Origin: Gautieria morchelliformis
Lineage: Eukaryota > Basidiomycota > Agaricomycetes > Gomphales > Gomphaceae
NCBI GenBank assembly: GCA_015179125.1
Contig: WHVA01000032.1
Coordinates: forward strand, 248,001 to 312,000
Length of the DNA stretch: 64,000 nt
Direction: 5' to 3'
Shown here: positions 1 to 10,752 of the stretch, piece by piece
Numbering within the stretch: position 1 is the first letter of the stretch
Layout: the number at the start of each line of letters is the position of its first letter
Notes under the pieces: model-generated
What the model was told of the DNA's origin: nothing
What the model saw: the letters and a program-made list of their open reading frames with translations, nothing else
The model's database searches: none
Translations under genes and position numbers: made by a program

Positions 1-417
1 TAAATGAACAGAGTATACAAGAGAGGGGATTCTCACCTGACAAGGGGAAATCCAAAGAGAAAAGTCTAAGGACCCCCAATGTCAGCGAGCCTGTATTATA
101 CTACGCTGTGCAGCCAGGGACAACACTTGGCACCCGCCATCAACCCTGCATCCTCCTGACCTCCCTGACCCTTGATCGACCCTTGATGTCACCTATTATG
201 CGAGTCGCTTGATTTCTGACACTGTTCCGAGAGTGGAAGTCGGAAATTGGAGTGGAACTGGCGAGGCGACCAGAACTGGTGGAAGTTCTCCCAGAAGCGG
301 AATCATTTCCGAAAGCAGAGGCGGAGATGGAATCGGAACTGGAAGCGGAGTCGGAAATGGTGTCAGAACTGGGTGTGGTGTCGGAACTGGAAATGGAAAA
401 CAGGGTGTCCCCTGACA
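1..417 (-). repeat. 3' LTR of Ty3-A (truncated by window edge)
   Basis: Pairs with 5774-6190 with 11 visible differences, nine of them C/T or G/A changes at CpG. In element orientation it starts TGTCAGGGG at 417, directly after a polypurine tract. The U3 portion, about 230-417, is a degenerate array of GGAA/TTCC motifs and is also translated as the C-terminal tail of Pol. Confidence 0.93.
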
Positions 418-3085
418 TCACCCCCCCTCTAGCGTGCTGCGTCCTCGAAGCACGGGACACGAGGGATTGAAATGCCAACGAGCGGATTCGGCAAGGGGCA
501 CCGGGGTGTGTCCTATAGAACTCACGGAGTTTGTCTGGAGCGGAAACATCTTGCTCCAGGACCCATGAATTCTCCTCATACCCATACCCTTCCCATTTCA
601 CGAGGAATTGGAGTCGTCCTCGCACAAACCGGCTGTCCAGGATCCGTTCCACCACATAGTGCTCTTCCCCATCTACAATTTCCGGCAGAGGTGGCGGACG
701 AGCCTTCCGACCTGGAATTGGGTCCTCAAGCGTAGGGAGTAACTTCACCACATTGAAGACGGGGTGGAGGCGGGACATGGACATCGGAAGTCGGAGGCGG
801 TATGCATTCCGTCCAACCCTCTGCATCACTGTGAAGGGCCCAAGGTAGCGGTGTACAAGCTTCTGCGAAGGGCGTGTGGTGCGGATGTCGCTTGCATCTA
901 GATACACCTTGTCTCCAACTTGGTACTCTGGGGCTGGAACCTGGCGTTGGTTGTAGTACCTTGCCATGTCATCCTTGGCCTTCGCAAGGGCCGACTTGGC
1001 TTCCGAAAGGGTGGAGTCCATGCGGTCTCGGAACTCATTGACCGTCTCGAGTCGGGACTCAGCCTGGCGCGGTTCAAAGCCCATCCGCGGGTGTCGTCCG
1101 GAGTCAAGCATGAAGGGAGTCTGTTGTGTGGCGGAATGTACATGGTTGTTGTATTGGAATTCTGCCAGTGGAAGTAACTCATCCCAGTCATCCTGCCTCT
1201 CATTGACAAAGAGGCGGCGATATTGCTCCAACTCCTGATTGACCCGTTCTGTCTGTCCGTCACCCTGTGGATGGTATGCTGTGGTGGTGGCCAGCTTTAC
1301 GCCAAGCAGGCGGTAGAGCTCCCGAGTCAATTCCGCGACAAATTGCGGACCTCGGTCGGAAACAACTTGCTTCAGGAGCCCATGCAACTTCCAGACATGT
1401 GCAAGGAACAGGCGGGCCGCTCCGAGGGCTGTGATCGTCATGTGCGTCGGAATGAAGTGGGACACCTTGCTTACCGAATCCACGATGTTCATGGTCGCGT
1501 CGTAGCCATGAGACTCTGGGAGTTCAACGATGAAGTCGACACTGATGGTGTCCCAGCGGGATTCGGGAATCGGGAGCGGAACAAGTTCTCCGACGGGTGG
1601 ATGTCGTTGCGCTTTGGTTCGGAGGCAAAGGTCGCATGTCTTCACGTACTGTCCAATGTAGCGGGACATCTGAGGCCACCAGTAATTCCGAGCCACTAAC
1701 TCCAGCGTCTTCCACCTGCCAGCATGCCCAGCGACCCGTGTGTCATGGTGCTGGGACACGATGCGGCGGCGGAGGTCCGCCCCACCTGGAACATAGACCT
1801 TGCCTCTGAAGTGGAGCAGTCCATCACGTTCCGACCATTCCGCTGCCCGTACAGACCATGAGTGCCCTTTCCGAAGTTCCTCCACCGCCTTCACCACCGA
1901 CTCCTCCTTCTCTCCATTCCGGTAATGCCTCCGGATGTCCCGGAGCATTTCCGCTTCCGCCCCAACTGCAGTCACTCCTTCGAGGGCGCGGATTGCAAAG
2001 AGACTTGGGAGGAGTAGCGTCATATCAACGTTGTCTCCACTTCCGCTTCCATGATCCGCATGGCGGGATAGGGCATCGGGCTTGCCCATGGTGCGGCCGG
2101 GGTGGTGGTGGAGCATGAAGTCGAACCAGGACAGGTGTAGGGACCACCGTGCTTGGCGTCGGTTCAACTTCTTTGACGTGCGGAAGTACTCGAGGTTCTT
2201 GTGGTCTGTCCAGATCTCAAATGGGCATAGGGCACCCTCGAGGAAGTGTCGCCACTCCTCCAGTGTTCGGATGATTGCCAGCATCTCCCTGTCATGGATC
2301 TCATAGTTCCGCTCAACCGGACTAAGGCTTTTAGAGAAAAAGGCAATCGGATGCCACCCCCCACCATCTTCCGATGACTGTTGTGACAAGACCGCTCCGG
2401 TAGCTGTGTCGGAAGAATCCGCCTCGACTCGATAAGGGCGAGAGTCGTTGGGAAAGATCAGGACCGGGGCAGAAGTGATAAGCTCCTTGAGTTTGTCAAA
2501 GGAGGCCTGTTCCGGCTCTCCCCACCACCACCCAACCTCCTTCTTGGTGAGGTCGAAGAGGGCACGGGCGTGGCAGGAGAAGTCCTTGATGAACCGCCGG
2601 TAGAAATTGACAAAACCAATGAAGGACTGGACCTCCTTCTTGTTCCACGGCACAGGCCAATCCGATACACCGGAAACTTTGACTGGGTCCATTTCCACCT
2701 TTCCCTCCGACACAATCACCCCAAGATACTCTATCCGCATCTGCTCAAATTCGCACTTTTCCGGCTTGAGACACAGGTTGTATTCCCGGAGCCGTTCCAG
2801 CACTCTCCGCATGACTTCCCGATGTTCGGAAATTGTTTTTGTGAAGATGAGGATGTCATCGAGGTAGACGCAGACAACCCCTTCTGCTATCATGTCACGG
2901 AAAATGTCATTCATCATCGTCTGGAATGTGGTGGGACTGTTGGTGAGGCCAAAGAACATGACCTGTGGCTCAAAGAGTCCTTGGTTGGTGCGGAATGCGG
3001 CCTTCCACTCGTCTCCCTCTCGGATCCGAACATTATTGAAGCCCCAGCGGACATCCAGCTTAGTGAAGTACCTTGCCCGCAGAGT
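140..3085 (-). pseudogene. Ty3-A pol: RT core, RNase H, integrase, chromodomain
   Basis: An open frame of roughly 980 codons. Visible in order: RT with the VYLDDILIF active site; RNase H with EADSSDTATGAVLSQ and WTDHKNLEYF; an integrase zinc finger (H..H..CDLC); integrase core with SVDFIVELP, VVSDRGPQF and DGQTERVNQE, so the DDE residues are kept; then a chromodomain around RILDSRFVRGRLQFLVKWEGY. Chromodomains in this family tether integration to modified chromatin. The frame is cut from the N-terminal RT half by a frameshift near 3080-3086. Unusually, it stays open about 92 codons into the 3' LTR and ends in a serine-rich tail encoded by the U3 GGAA array. Confidence 0.9.
418..430 (-). other. 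Polypurine tract of Ty3-A
   Basis: Minus-strand GAGGGGGGTGA lies directly against the 3' LTR start. This is the expected primer site for plus-strand DNA synthesis. It fixes the LTR boundary at 417. Confidence 0.85.
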
Positions 3086-4116
3086 TGTGTGATTAGTTCG
3101 GAAATGAGTGGAATGGGGTATCGGTTCTTGATCGTGATCGCATTCAAGGCCCGGTAGTCCTGCACAAGCCTGAGCGAGCTGTCCTTCTTCTTGATGAAGA
3201 ACACCGGAGATGCCATGGGTGACTTGGAGGGGCGGATCCTCCCTGTACGGAGGTTTTCTGCAAGGAATGCATCGAGCTCTACCTGCTCCTTGGGTGACAG
3301 CGGGTAGACCTTGCAGTTGGTGGGCTTTGACCCAGGCTCCAACTCGATGGCATGGTCCCACAGCTTTCGTGGAGGCAGGGCATCAAATGACTCCTTGGCA
3401 AAGACATCCTCGAACTCCCGCAGGTACTCCGGAATTTCCACCTCCGCTTTATCATGCTTCTTGGAGGCTTCAGCAAGGCGTTGCGAAATGTTTCTGGTGG
3501 CGCGGATGTGTTCCGCTTCCGGTGGAAGGTTTACGTACAGCAAGCGTTCCCCCTCCGCCAGAGTCTCTTCCGGGCTGAGTCGGATGACATCGGGATCGGA
3601 ATCGGAATCGGAATTGGAAGTGGGATCCAGATCAAATTCCGCTTCCGAGTCTTCTTCTGCAAGCAGTGGATGGGGGCCAGAACGACATGTCTGTATGAGC
3701 CGTTTGGTCTTCCGCTGCTCCTGGCGCTCCTTCCGCACTTCCGACCGGCACATGTGACACTTGGCTGGACATCGACTCATCAGTACCTTCCGAGTCTGCC
3801 AATTGATCTCCGGGTTGTGCTCCTGAAGCCAGGTAAACCCGAGGATGATGTCTTGCTTCCCCAGGCTGGTGACTGCAAAGGAAGTGCGTTCTGAGTGCCC
3901 ATCGTAGCGGAGAATTGTGTCTACTATCTCCGTGATGGACCCTGCCTCATTGGGGCTTCCATCCACATTGAACACTGGGATTGCACGTTGCAACTTCCGC
4001 GTGGTAAGTCGGTTCCGTTCCACATAGTCCCGGTCTATAAACTGACCAGTGGCCCCGCAATCGACAAGGGCGGGTCCGGATTTGACTTCCGCCGTATCTG
4101 TCATCTGGATCTCCAC
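3080..4116 (-). pseudogene. Ty3-A pol: aspartic protease and N-terminal RT
   Basis: Begins with a retropepsin-like domain: LVDCGATGQFID is the catalytic D[ST]GAT motif with Cys in place of Ser/Thr, followed by IILGFTWLQEHNPEINW. A linker rich in acidic residues follows, then the RT N-terminus ([38 protein letters not shown]). The frame leaves the RT reading frame after the ISELITQL segment. The rest of RT continues in another frame at 3085, a one-base slip in the middle of a catalytic domain. That is a lesion rather than a programmed shift, which in this family lies before protease. Confidence 0.88.
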
Positions 4117-4333
4117 CTTAATGACTAGTGACTTGGGGCCAGGGGTGGCAGCGACAACATAGCGCTTCGGAAGGCGTTTCTCCCAAGGGCGGATGCGGGA
4201 TGGACGGGGTGTCGGATTTGGTTTTTGTGTGACTTTATCCGGTGGGTCTGTACGAAGTGAGGGAGTGGGGGGTTTTCATTCTCTACTTCAAGACAGGCAA
4301 ACCGGTTATGTACAGGCAGCAGGGGCACACATC

Positions 4334-5707
4334 TCACCCGCTGCGCGTCACAAAATCCAACGCATCCTCCGCTTCCGGTGGATCATGTTCCGCATTTTCG
4401 GAAACTTCTTCCGCAGTGGGCACTCCGCTTATGTCCGCAAGTGCGAGGAACTCTGGAAGGAGCTCGAGTTTCTCCTCTGTGGTCATAAGCTGGATATCAA
4501 AGGCTTGAGGGCACTCGCGAGCATAGTGGCCTGGTTGTCGACATCAGAAGCAGGTGATAGTTCCGTGGCCTTTTCCGCGCATGCGGTCAACATCCATCGG
4601 GGCAGGGCCACTCTTCGAGGGAGGAGGGCTATGGTTCCTAATAGGAGCAGCTGGAGCAACCGTCGGAAATATTTTCCGTGTGGGAATGAATGCACTTCCG
4701 GGTTTTGGCACAGGTGGAGTAGGACGAGTGGAACTGCGTGTCATGTTCCGGCTCGTCTCCACGAAGGCCTCATTTGCTTCCCTGTTCCAGGACACCCTCT
4801 GCGCAGCTTGGTACCACCCTTCCGGGTCATCAAAATCCGGAGCTCCATCCCCAAGCAGCGCGACTTGGTTCTGGAGTGTCGGATCAAGCCCTCGTCGAAA
4901 TTTGATGACGATTGTCTTGTCGTCGTCATACTCCGCAAGGTCGATGAGCTCCTGGAAGCGATCGATGTAGTCATCGACCGGATCCTTGGCCTGGTACCAG
5001 CTGGGCCCCCCGAGCTTCGTAAGGGCTGTGAGCTGCTCGTTTTTCAGGCAGAACTGGTTGGAAAATGTTTTCTCGAAGGCGTCCCAGTCCCGGAAGTAGT
5101 TCCCCTTGCCCTTTGCTTCATGTCGGATCACCTTGTTTGCAAAACGGGCTGAGCGGTCCGACTTGAAAAAGGACAATGCCCAGTGGATCCGAGCCTGGTC
5201 GTTCGGAAAGAGGTCTCTGACAATTGCGAAGTTGATGCTGCATGTGTTGAAGAATGCGCGTCCCTTCTCCCGATCTCTGTCAAAGTCCGCCGGAGTTTCA
5301 GGTTTGACGTTTGCTAGCTTCGCGGAGACCCTCTCTTCCGCTACTCCCGCTTTTCCGAAATCTGGATCGTCCAGCATTTCATTTCCACCACTTTGTGGAA
5401 TATCTAACTTAGCCAAAATCACTTATAAGGCTGTTTCAATCACGTCGGTCTTCATCCGGTTCCGCGTCAGTTCCTCCTCCATATTCCGAAGACGATCGTC
5501 CGGATCCATGTCGGAAGGAGAAATATGGGACGGGATTTCCGGGTTTGGGAGCTCGACGTAAGAAGAGGGGCTGTCGTACGCTGTATGTGCGGAAGAGGTC
5601 GTGATCTCCGAGTCGCTGTCTCCGATTCCGAACGCACCTATGGCGAATGCAACGCGCAGTACGACTGCCAGTCCTCTAGGGAAGAGACTTTTCTGCTGTA
5701 AGGGCAA
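4334..5707 (-). pseudogene. Ty3-A gag
   Basis: One frame of about 458 codons from ATG at 5707 to a stop at 4334-4336, interrupted by TAA at 5423-5425 and TGA at 4544-4546. The central part is a retrotransposon capsid domain (IHWALSFFKSD, DWDAFEKTFSNQF, VDDYIDRFQELIDLAEYDDD). The C-terminal part has one zinc knuckle, CX2CX4HX4C, with the TGA sitting between its first two cysteines. It would form the virus-like particle. Pol starts in a different frame near 4116. Confidence 0.88.
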
Positions 5708-5747
5708 CCCTGGCTGATTGTGGAGATCACACTACCACACAACTGAC

Positions 5748-6190
5748 TGACAAGGGGAAATCCAAAGTAGGTATAAATGAACAGAGTATACAAGAGAGGG
5801 GATTCTCACCTGACAAGGGGAAATCCAAAGAGAAAAGTCTAAGGACCCCCAATGTCAGTGAGCCCGTATTATACTACACTGCGCAGCCAGGGACAACACT
5901 TGGCACCCGCCATCAACCCTGCATCCTCCTGACCACCCTGACCCTTGATCGACCCTTGATGCCACCTATTACGCGAGTCGCTTGATTTCCGACACTGTTC
6001 CGAGAGTGGAAGTCGGAAATTGGAGTGGAACTGGCGAGGCGACCAGAACTGGTGGAAGTTCTCCCAGAAGCGGAATCATTTCCGAAAGCGGAGGCGGAGA
6101 TGGAATCGGAACCGGAAGCGGAGTCGGAAATGGTGTCGGAACTGGGTGTGGTGTCGGAACTGGAAATGGAAAACAGGGTGTCCCCTGACA
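5748..6190 (-). repeat. 5' LTR of Ty3-A
   Basis: About 443 bp. On the plus strand it runs from TGACAAGGGG to CCCCTGACA, giving imperfect terminal inverted repeats TGTCAGGGG / TGACAAGGGG. The 417-bp part shared with the left LTR has no gaps. The flank at 6191 reads straight into repeat X (GCTATCAAAC). Confidence 0.85.
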
Positions 6191-6565
6191 GCTATCAAAC
6201 AAGACTACAGTGATTTCAGGGGGGTAAATAATCAATTCTGGATGATCTCGTTCATAGATTTGTAGTAGCTATTTATACTATATTAGTGGTAACTACTGGT
6301 GTTCAAGATAGTGAGCAGATGGGTCGAAAAACTACTTGTAACTAAGGGGTGACTAATTTATAGTCATAAAGTCATGGGGTGATGGAGATAGTATCCGGAT
6401 TATTTAGGCTTTGGAATAGAGATCTGTACTTAGTATACAAAGCCCCTGTCCACATGGTGTTAGGATAATCGTCAGCTGGTCGTGTCATGGAGTTCAAATA
6501 GAAAATGGGAATTAAATCTGCCCTGCCTAGCATAAATGCTAGCCTTGGTGATGGGGCCACTGCTG
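6191..6565. repeat. Repeat X, copy 1 (part)
   Basis: Matches 10999-11370 and 57923-58237 almost throughout, for example GCTATCAAACAAGACTA and CATACAAAGCCCCTGTC-type segments. It starts abruptly at the Ty3-A LTR, so Ty3-A probably landed inside it and the missing left part should lie beyond the left edge. The full-length version at 10753-11785 looks like a solo LTR. Confidence 0.8.
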
Positions 6566-7558
6566 ATGCTGATGAAGAGGTGGACGAAGAAGACTTGGAC
6601 GTGGATGTGGACCCCACTCCCAACACGAGGAAGGCCAAACCTTCCAAACAAGGTGAAATGGTGGATGTGAAGTTCTGGCGGGGAGTAGAAGCTGAGTGAG
6701 GTGCTGGCGGTCAACCAAAAGTACATGAAGAATATGGAGGGGTATAAAGTGTACGCTTGTGGCTTCATCACGCTATGGCTATCTAATAACTCAATTACAG
6801 CTATATTGAGAAACTCATACATGAAGACAACAGTCAATTCGGGAAGAAGCAATCTGCTGCGCATGCTCTTTTGCTGGTGTGCCATCCCAGCCCACCCCCT
6901 ACACCCATCGGGTCCGACGTGCAGTTACCTGAAGGCTCTGCGGCTATGGGTGTCTTGGAGAATGAGTATGGGGCTAGTGAGTATTATTCATCTTCATACA
7001 CAGATAGCTATGAGCAAGTGGGCAGTGTGGCAGCCGCACCCAGGGGGTACAGAGAATTTCAATCCTAGAATGGTTTAGTGATTAGTCATTGTTCTGGAAT
7101 ATATATATATCTCAATGTGATCAAATGATGACCTTGGGGGCATGCAAATGTTGAAGACCGATGGGTGGCGAATGGCAACCCAGCTCTCAAAAATCGCACA
7201 AGTGGATGCCGCAAATTTGCCGCGCCATCAGCTTTCACTCCTGGGAAAAACAGCAGGTTTGTGGACAGGCGATGTCTGCTTTCACATATCAGTCGGGAGT
7301 AGAAAAGAAGCATATCACGCAAGCTAATTCCTGCCTGTGTACATATATTCAGGAACGATGGAGCGCCTCCTGCACTCCATCTCGGATCAGTGCCTTGAGC
7401 AGCCCCGGAACCTGGCTCAGGGTTAAAGGGGCCGGTTAGATGCACCTGCGTCTGATAGCGCATGCACATATAATAGATCCACGGTTGGTAACTCACATGT
7501 GCGCGGGTATGAGTAGAATATACTAGGATAGGGCTTGACATTCCCATCCATAATATAA
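6566..7558. other. No recognisable gene; short acidic reading frame
   Basis: A plus-strand frame starting inside repeat X at 6505 runs to 6699 and is very acidic (ADADEEVDEEDLDVDVD). A GTGAGG donor-like site follows it, but I cannot join it to a convincing next exon and recognise no family. The segment around 7300 has a short match (ACGCAAGCTNNNTCCTGCCTG) to 47060, upstream of repeat Y2, so the Y repeat may begin earlier than marked. Confidence 0.3.
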
Positions 7559-8375
7559 CAGTCACCAGTCCGATTTCCACACTCTTGAAGTCGGCCTGCC
7601 TTCTGGCCGCAGCATGAAGGTGTACCGGTATAGAGTCGTCAGTGTTACCCCATGGTCAGTGCGGTGTCATCCCATCGTGCAACTGCAAAATCACATCTGC
7701 GAGTCGCAGATGTGATTTTGCCGTTTGCGAGCTTGAAACGTTTGCCAGTGTAGCCACATCGACTGCATAAAGAATGACTCAGTCACCAGTCCAATTTCCA
7801 CACTCTTGAAGTCGGCCTGCCATCTGGCCGCAGCATGAGAGTGTACCAGTATAGAGTCGTCAGCATTACCCCATGGTCAGCGTGCCCCTCTCTCTGTACA
7901 GCTCACTCTCTATCTCCGCTCGTATCCTCGTCCGCTCTTGTCCCTCAGCTTCTCTCCCCTCAGCTCCTCTCAACTAGCTGCAGTCACAGCATCCTGTTGC
8001 TGTGGTCCACAGAGGTAAATTTGGTGCTTTTTCTGCGAGGGCGGCTGCCCCTGCGAGATATGCAGCCAGGGACCTCTTGCTTTTGAGCCTTGCCCTTGCC
8101 TTGCCCTTTCCAGGACTCGTCGAAAGGGCAAAGCAAGCCAACTGCTCGAGAAGCGAATAATGGAGGTGATGCCTGGCCACCTTCTAGGATGAGAGCATGG
8201 GGGTGGGGTGTGACGGCAGGGACGTGGGGATGGGGAGCGACGCAAGCAGTTGGGGTGGCAGGAATTGGTGTGGGGAGAATGGGTGGTGGGTACATGGGGA
8301 GACCCCGGTTATCCTGGCAGCCACTACCCATATCGCTTCCGGGCCCCTACCCTAGAGGGGGTGAGCGATTGGATT
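7559..8375. repeat. Repeat Y, copy 1
   Basis: Shares several hundred bases with 47370-48030. Conserved blocks include CCGATTTCCACACTCTTG, TCTGGCCGCAGC, GGGACCTCTTGCTTTT and CCCGGTTATCCTGG. Within this copy the CACCAGTCC block occurs twice, at about 7559 and 7781, indicating a tandem duplication of about 220 bp absent from the other copy. Long frames exist in several phases but none is conserved between copies, so I treat it as a non-coding dispersed repeat of unknown class. Confidence 0.75.
7685..7721. other. Perfect 18-bp palindrome with 1-nt loop
   Basis: GCAAAATCACATCTGCGA, one G, then its exact reverse complement. The corresponding site in repeat Y2 has only the first arm. Confidence 0.9.
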
Positions 8376-9089
8376 GGTTAGGTGAACAACCGGCGGTCCT
8401 CCAACAATGTCATTGGTTACGGATGAAATAGGCCAGTGAACAATTGATGGTCCTCCTCCAATGTCATGGGATGCGGATGTAATAGGCCAAGGCTTAGCAA
8501 TGTGGGCAACCAATCATTTTCCATGGTATGAGATGTAATGGGCTAGATGAGAACAATGATCGTTTGAACAATGATCGTCACATTTGTTGCCTTTCCTTTG
8601 TGTGAACAAGAAAAATGAAATCAGCACTAAGTATAACAGGTCAATTCAATGTTTCCTTATTGGTCAGCCTCGTAACTTTAGTCCTTGAGAACAACATGAA
8701 CAAAGGAACATTCAATAGCTAACGTTGTAAAACCTGATTTCTATCGATGGTCGATTCTCCTTTATTCAACATGCCTTCAGAAGCACAAATTGTGTTCCAA
8801 GAATTACGGGTCGGATGTGTAACTATAGATATGGAAAGGGGGCGCAGGGCGGGGTCCAGCTGCATTCTCACCATAGCTATGTTCATGGCCAAGTGAGTTT
8901 GTGGGTGGGCGTGAGGTATTTCGCACCTGGGACTGGGGAATCGGAACACATTTCTTGACATGGAGGACTAGATCCCTTGACATTAGTTTATAAAGGTCTG
9001 CATGATGGCCTCCTGAATGCAGGGAAGTTTCTTAGGTTTCTAGACGTTGAAGAGGGTCGGGAAGTAGATATACCATGTGTCACTTTGTT
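8376..9089. other. No recognisable feature
   Basis: AT-rich unique sequence. The segment about 8385-8545 contains loose repeats of a CCAATGTCAT / GGGATGTAATRGGC theme. No coding frame is convincing. Confidence 0.4.
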
Positions 9090-9469
9090 CACTAGGTGCA
9101 AGTCACTGTTTGTTTACCATAACCTATGGCAACAAATAGTGAAAAAAGAGGAAATCTTGTAATAATTTGAAACTATGGCAAATGGTGAAGAATACTTTCT
9201 TTTTGTCTACAATTTAAAACATCAAGAAAATCTGAATAAAGGCATAATAATTTCTTGCATCTTATGCAGTGAATAGGATTTATTGTCACAATTTATTTCT
9301 TATAAATGTTCATCTGTGTTTATTCAGATTTTCTTGATGTTTTATATTGTAAACAAAAAGAAAGTATTCTTCACCACTTGCCATAGTTTCAGATTATTAC
9401 AAGCTTTCCTCTTTTTTCACTATTTGTTGCCATAGGTTATGGTAAACAAACAGTGACTTGCACCTAGTG
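9090..9469. mobile_element. Foldback MITE 1
   Basis: Long inverted arms of about 150 bp: CACTAGGTGCAAGTCACTG at the left end and its reverse complement, ending CTTGCACCTAGTG, at the right end, around an AT-rich centre. There is no coding capacity, so it would depend on another element's transposase. A possible 3-bp duplication, GTT, flanks it, but this is too short to assign a superfamily. Confidence 0.88.
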
Positions 9470-9574
9470 GTTGGCATCGGGACTTCGAGCGTACAGGAGA
9501 CCTGGACAATGAAGAAGGAACCATGAAGACTTGATACCACAAGGAATTATCAGAACATACTTCGTGTTAGTATC

Positions 9575-10240
9575 AATAATAGTATTGATAGAAGTGTGAT
9601 TCGATCTCTGAATGTGAGATGAATTGAGTGAAAACTTGGAGTAGCAGAATATATGCGTGTATAACTAAGTATATGCGTCTTACAATAAGTGCTATCAAGA
9701 GTTGACAAATACAGTATTTGGAGCAAGTAAGAGTCGAATTTCACTCTCGATTGTAGTGTACAAGATCGAGTATTTATCTGACAAGGAATAGAACTTGGTG
9801 TTCTTGGTACATTATGGAATGGAAACAAGGGTGGTTGAATTGGGGAGAATGGCATGTGTGTGTGGATAGGAGTGATCATGAATATTGTATAGAATTAGTT
9901 AGAGTGTAAAGCATGATGTTAGATAAAGGAAACCGGGTCTTGGAGAAGATAGGAGTCGCGGTCCAGCTGTATGCAGGGCCGGCTCATCGTGTCGCGTCCC
10001 TTGATCGAATCACGTGATCGTTCAACGTGTGGCTCTTGGGACGCGCTCAGTGTACTTGTACAGGGTTTATAGAGTTAGTCTGGACTATCGTAACATATGG
10101 TGTGAGTTCCCGTGATATCGGAGTGATCAGACATGTGAACTGGGTTGGTTTGAACGAGTGTGCTGAGGTTCGGTGATCTTGGAGATGGATTGTAGTGGGT
10201 GTATGCGTGTTTGGGTACGTGTAGGTGATATTTCTTCAGC
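9575..10240. repeat. Repeat Z, copy 1 (LTR-like)
   Basis: Homologous to 55238-55875: CTCTGAATGTGAGAT near the left end, then the GGCTC-rich CGTGTCGCGTCCCTT / TCACGTGAT block, then CGGAGTGATC / CGGAACAGTT. Length about 650 bp. The second copy interrupts a LINE ORF, so Z is a mobile unit, probably a solo LTR. Exact ends and TSD were not resolved. Confidence 0.65.
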
Positions 10241-10529
10241 ATTTCCAACAATACTATCCCACACGATCCACGTGCGATCATCTGTAGCAGCAAGATCATC
10301 TGAAGGTAAAGACGTCGCCCTCAAAGAATTGCAAGACACTGATGATTCCGCCATGGAGGAATCAAAGCAGCAATCCTCCCAAAAATATTTAGGTTCCCAC
10401 AAGTTGATATCGCCTTCTGGACTGCGATTTCTTTCCCCAGATGCATAGACAGAACAAGAATCATGCCTGGCCTGCCGAGGTTATCCAGAATGTGAATGTG
10501 GGTGCCGTCACTGACTCTCAGTGGCAGGA
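10241..10529. other. No recognisable gene
   Basis: A plus-strand frame to 10448 is rich in Ser and Gln and may be a decayed coding scrap between repeat Z1 and MITE2. No family was recognised. Confidence 0.3.
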
Positions 10530-10752
10530 CACTAGGTGCAAGTCACTGTTTGTTTACCATAACCTACAGCAACAAATAGTGCAAAAAGAGGAAATCTGGT
10601 AATAATTTGAAACTATGGCAAATGATGAAGAATTCTTCCCTTTTGTTTACAATTTAAAACATCAAGAAAATCAGAATAAAATCAGATGAACATTTATAAG
10701 AAATAAATTGTGATAAAATAAATCCTATTCACTGTATAACATGCAAGAAATA

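Larger units (their letters stand above)
1..6190 (-). mobile_element. Ty3-A, Ty3/gypsy chromovirus
   Basis: A near-complete LTR retrotransposon read right to left. Bases 1-417 match 5774-6190 without an indel. Between them, on the minus strand, lie gag, aspartic protease, reverse transcriptase (RT), RNase H, integrase and chromodomain in Ty3/gypsy order. The right LTR probably begins at 5748 (TGACAAGGGG) and ends CCCCTGACA at 6190, so about 26 bases of the left LTR lie outside the window. The element is broken: two stops in gag and a frameshift in RT. Its right flank is repeat X in mid-sequence, so it seems to have inserted into a copy of that repeat. The left TSD cannot be seen. Confidence 0.93.

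Noticed and set aside
209-470. Three overlapping plus-strand frames in the left LTR (and their repeats at 5982-6265)
   Set aside because: They arise from the GGAA array in the LTR U3 on the strand opposite the element; they recur in both LTRs and show no protein family.
2570-3157. 195-codon plus-strand frame opposite Ty3-A RT
   Set aside because: Antisense shadow of the pol coding strand; the minus-strand text has clear RT motifs.
4193-5152. 319-codon plus-strand frame opposite Ty3-A gag
   Set aside because: Antisense to gag; no recognisable domain, and the minus strand carries the capsid and zinc knuckle.
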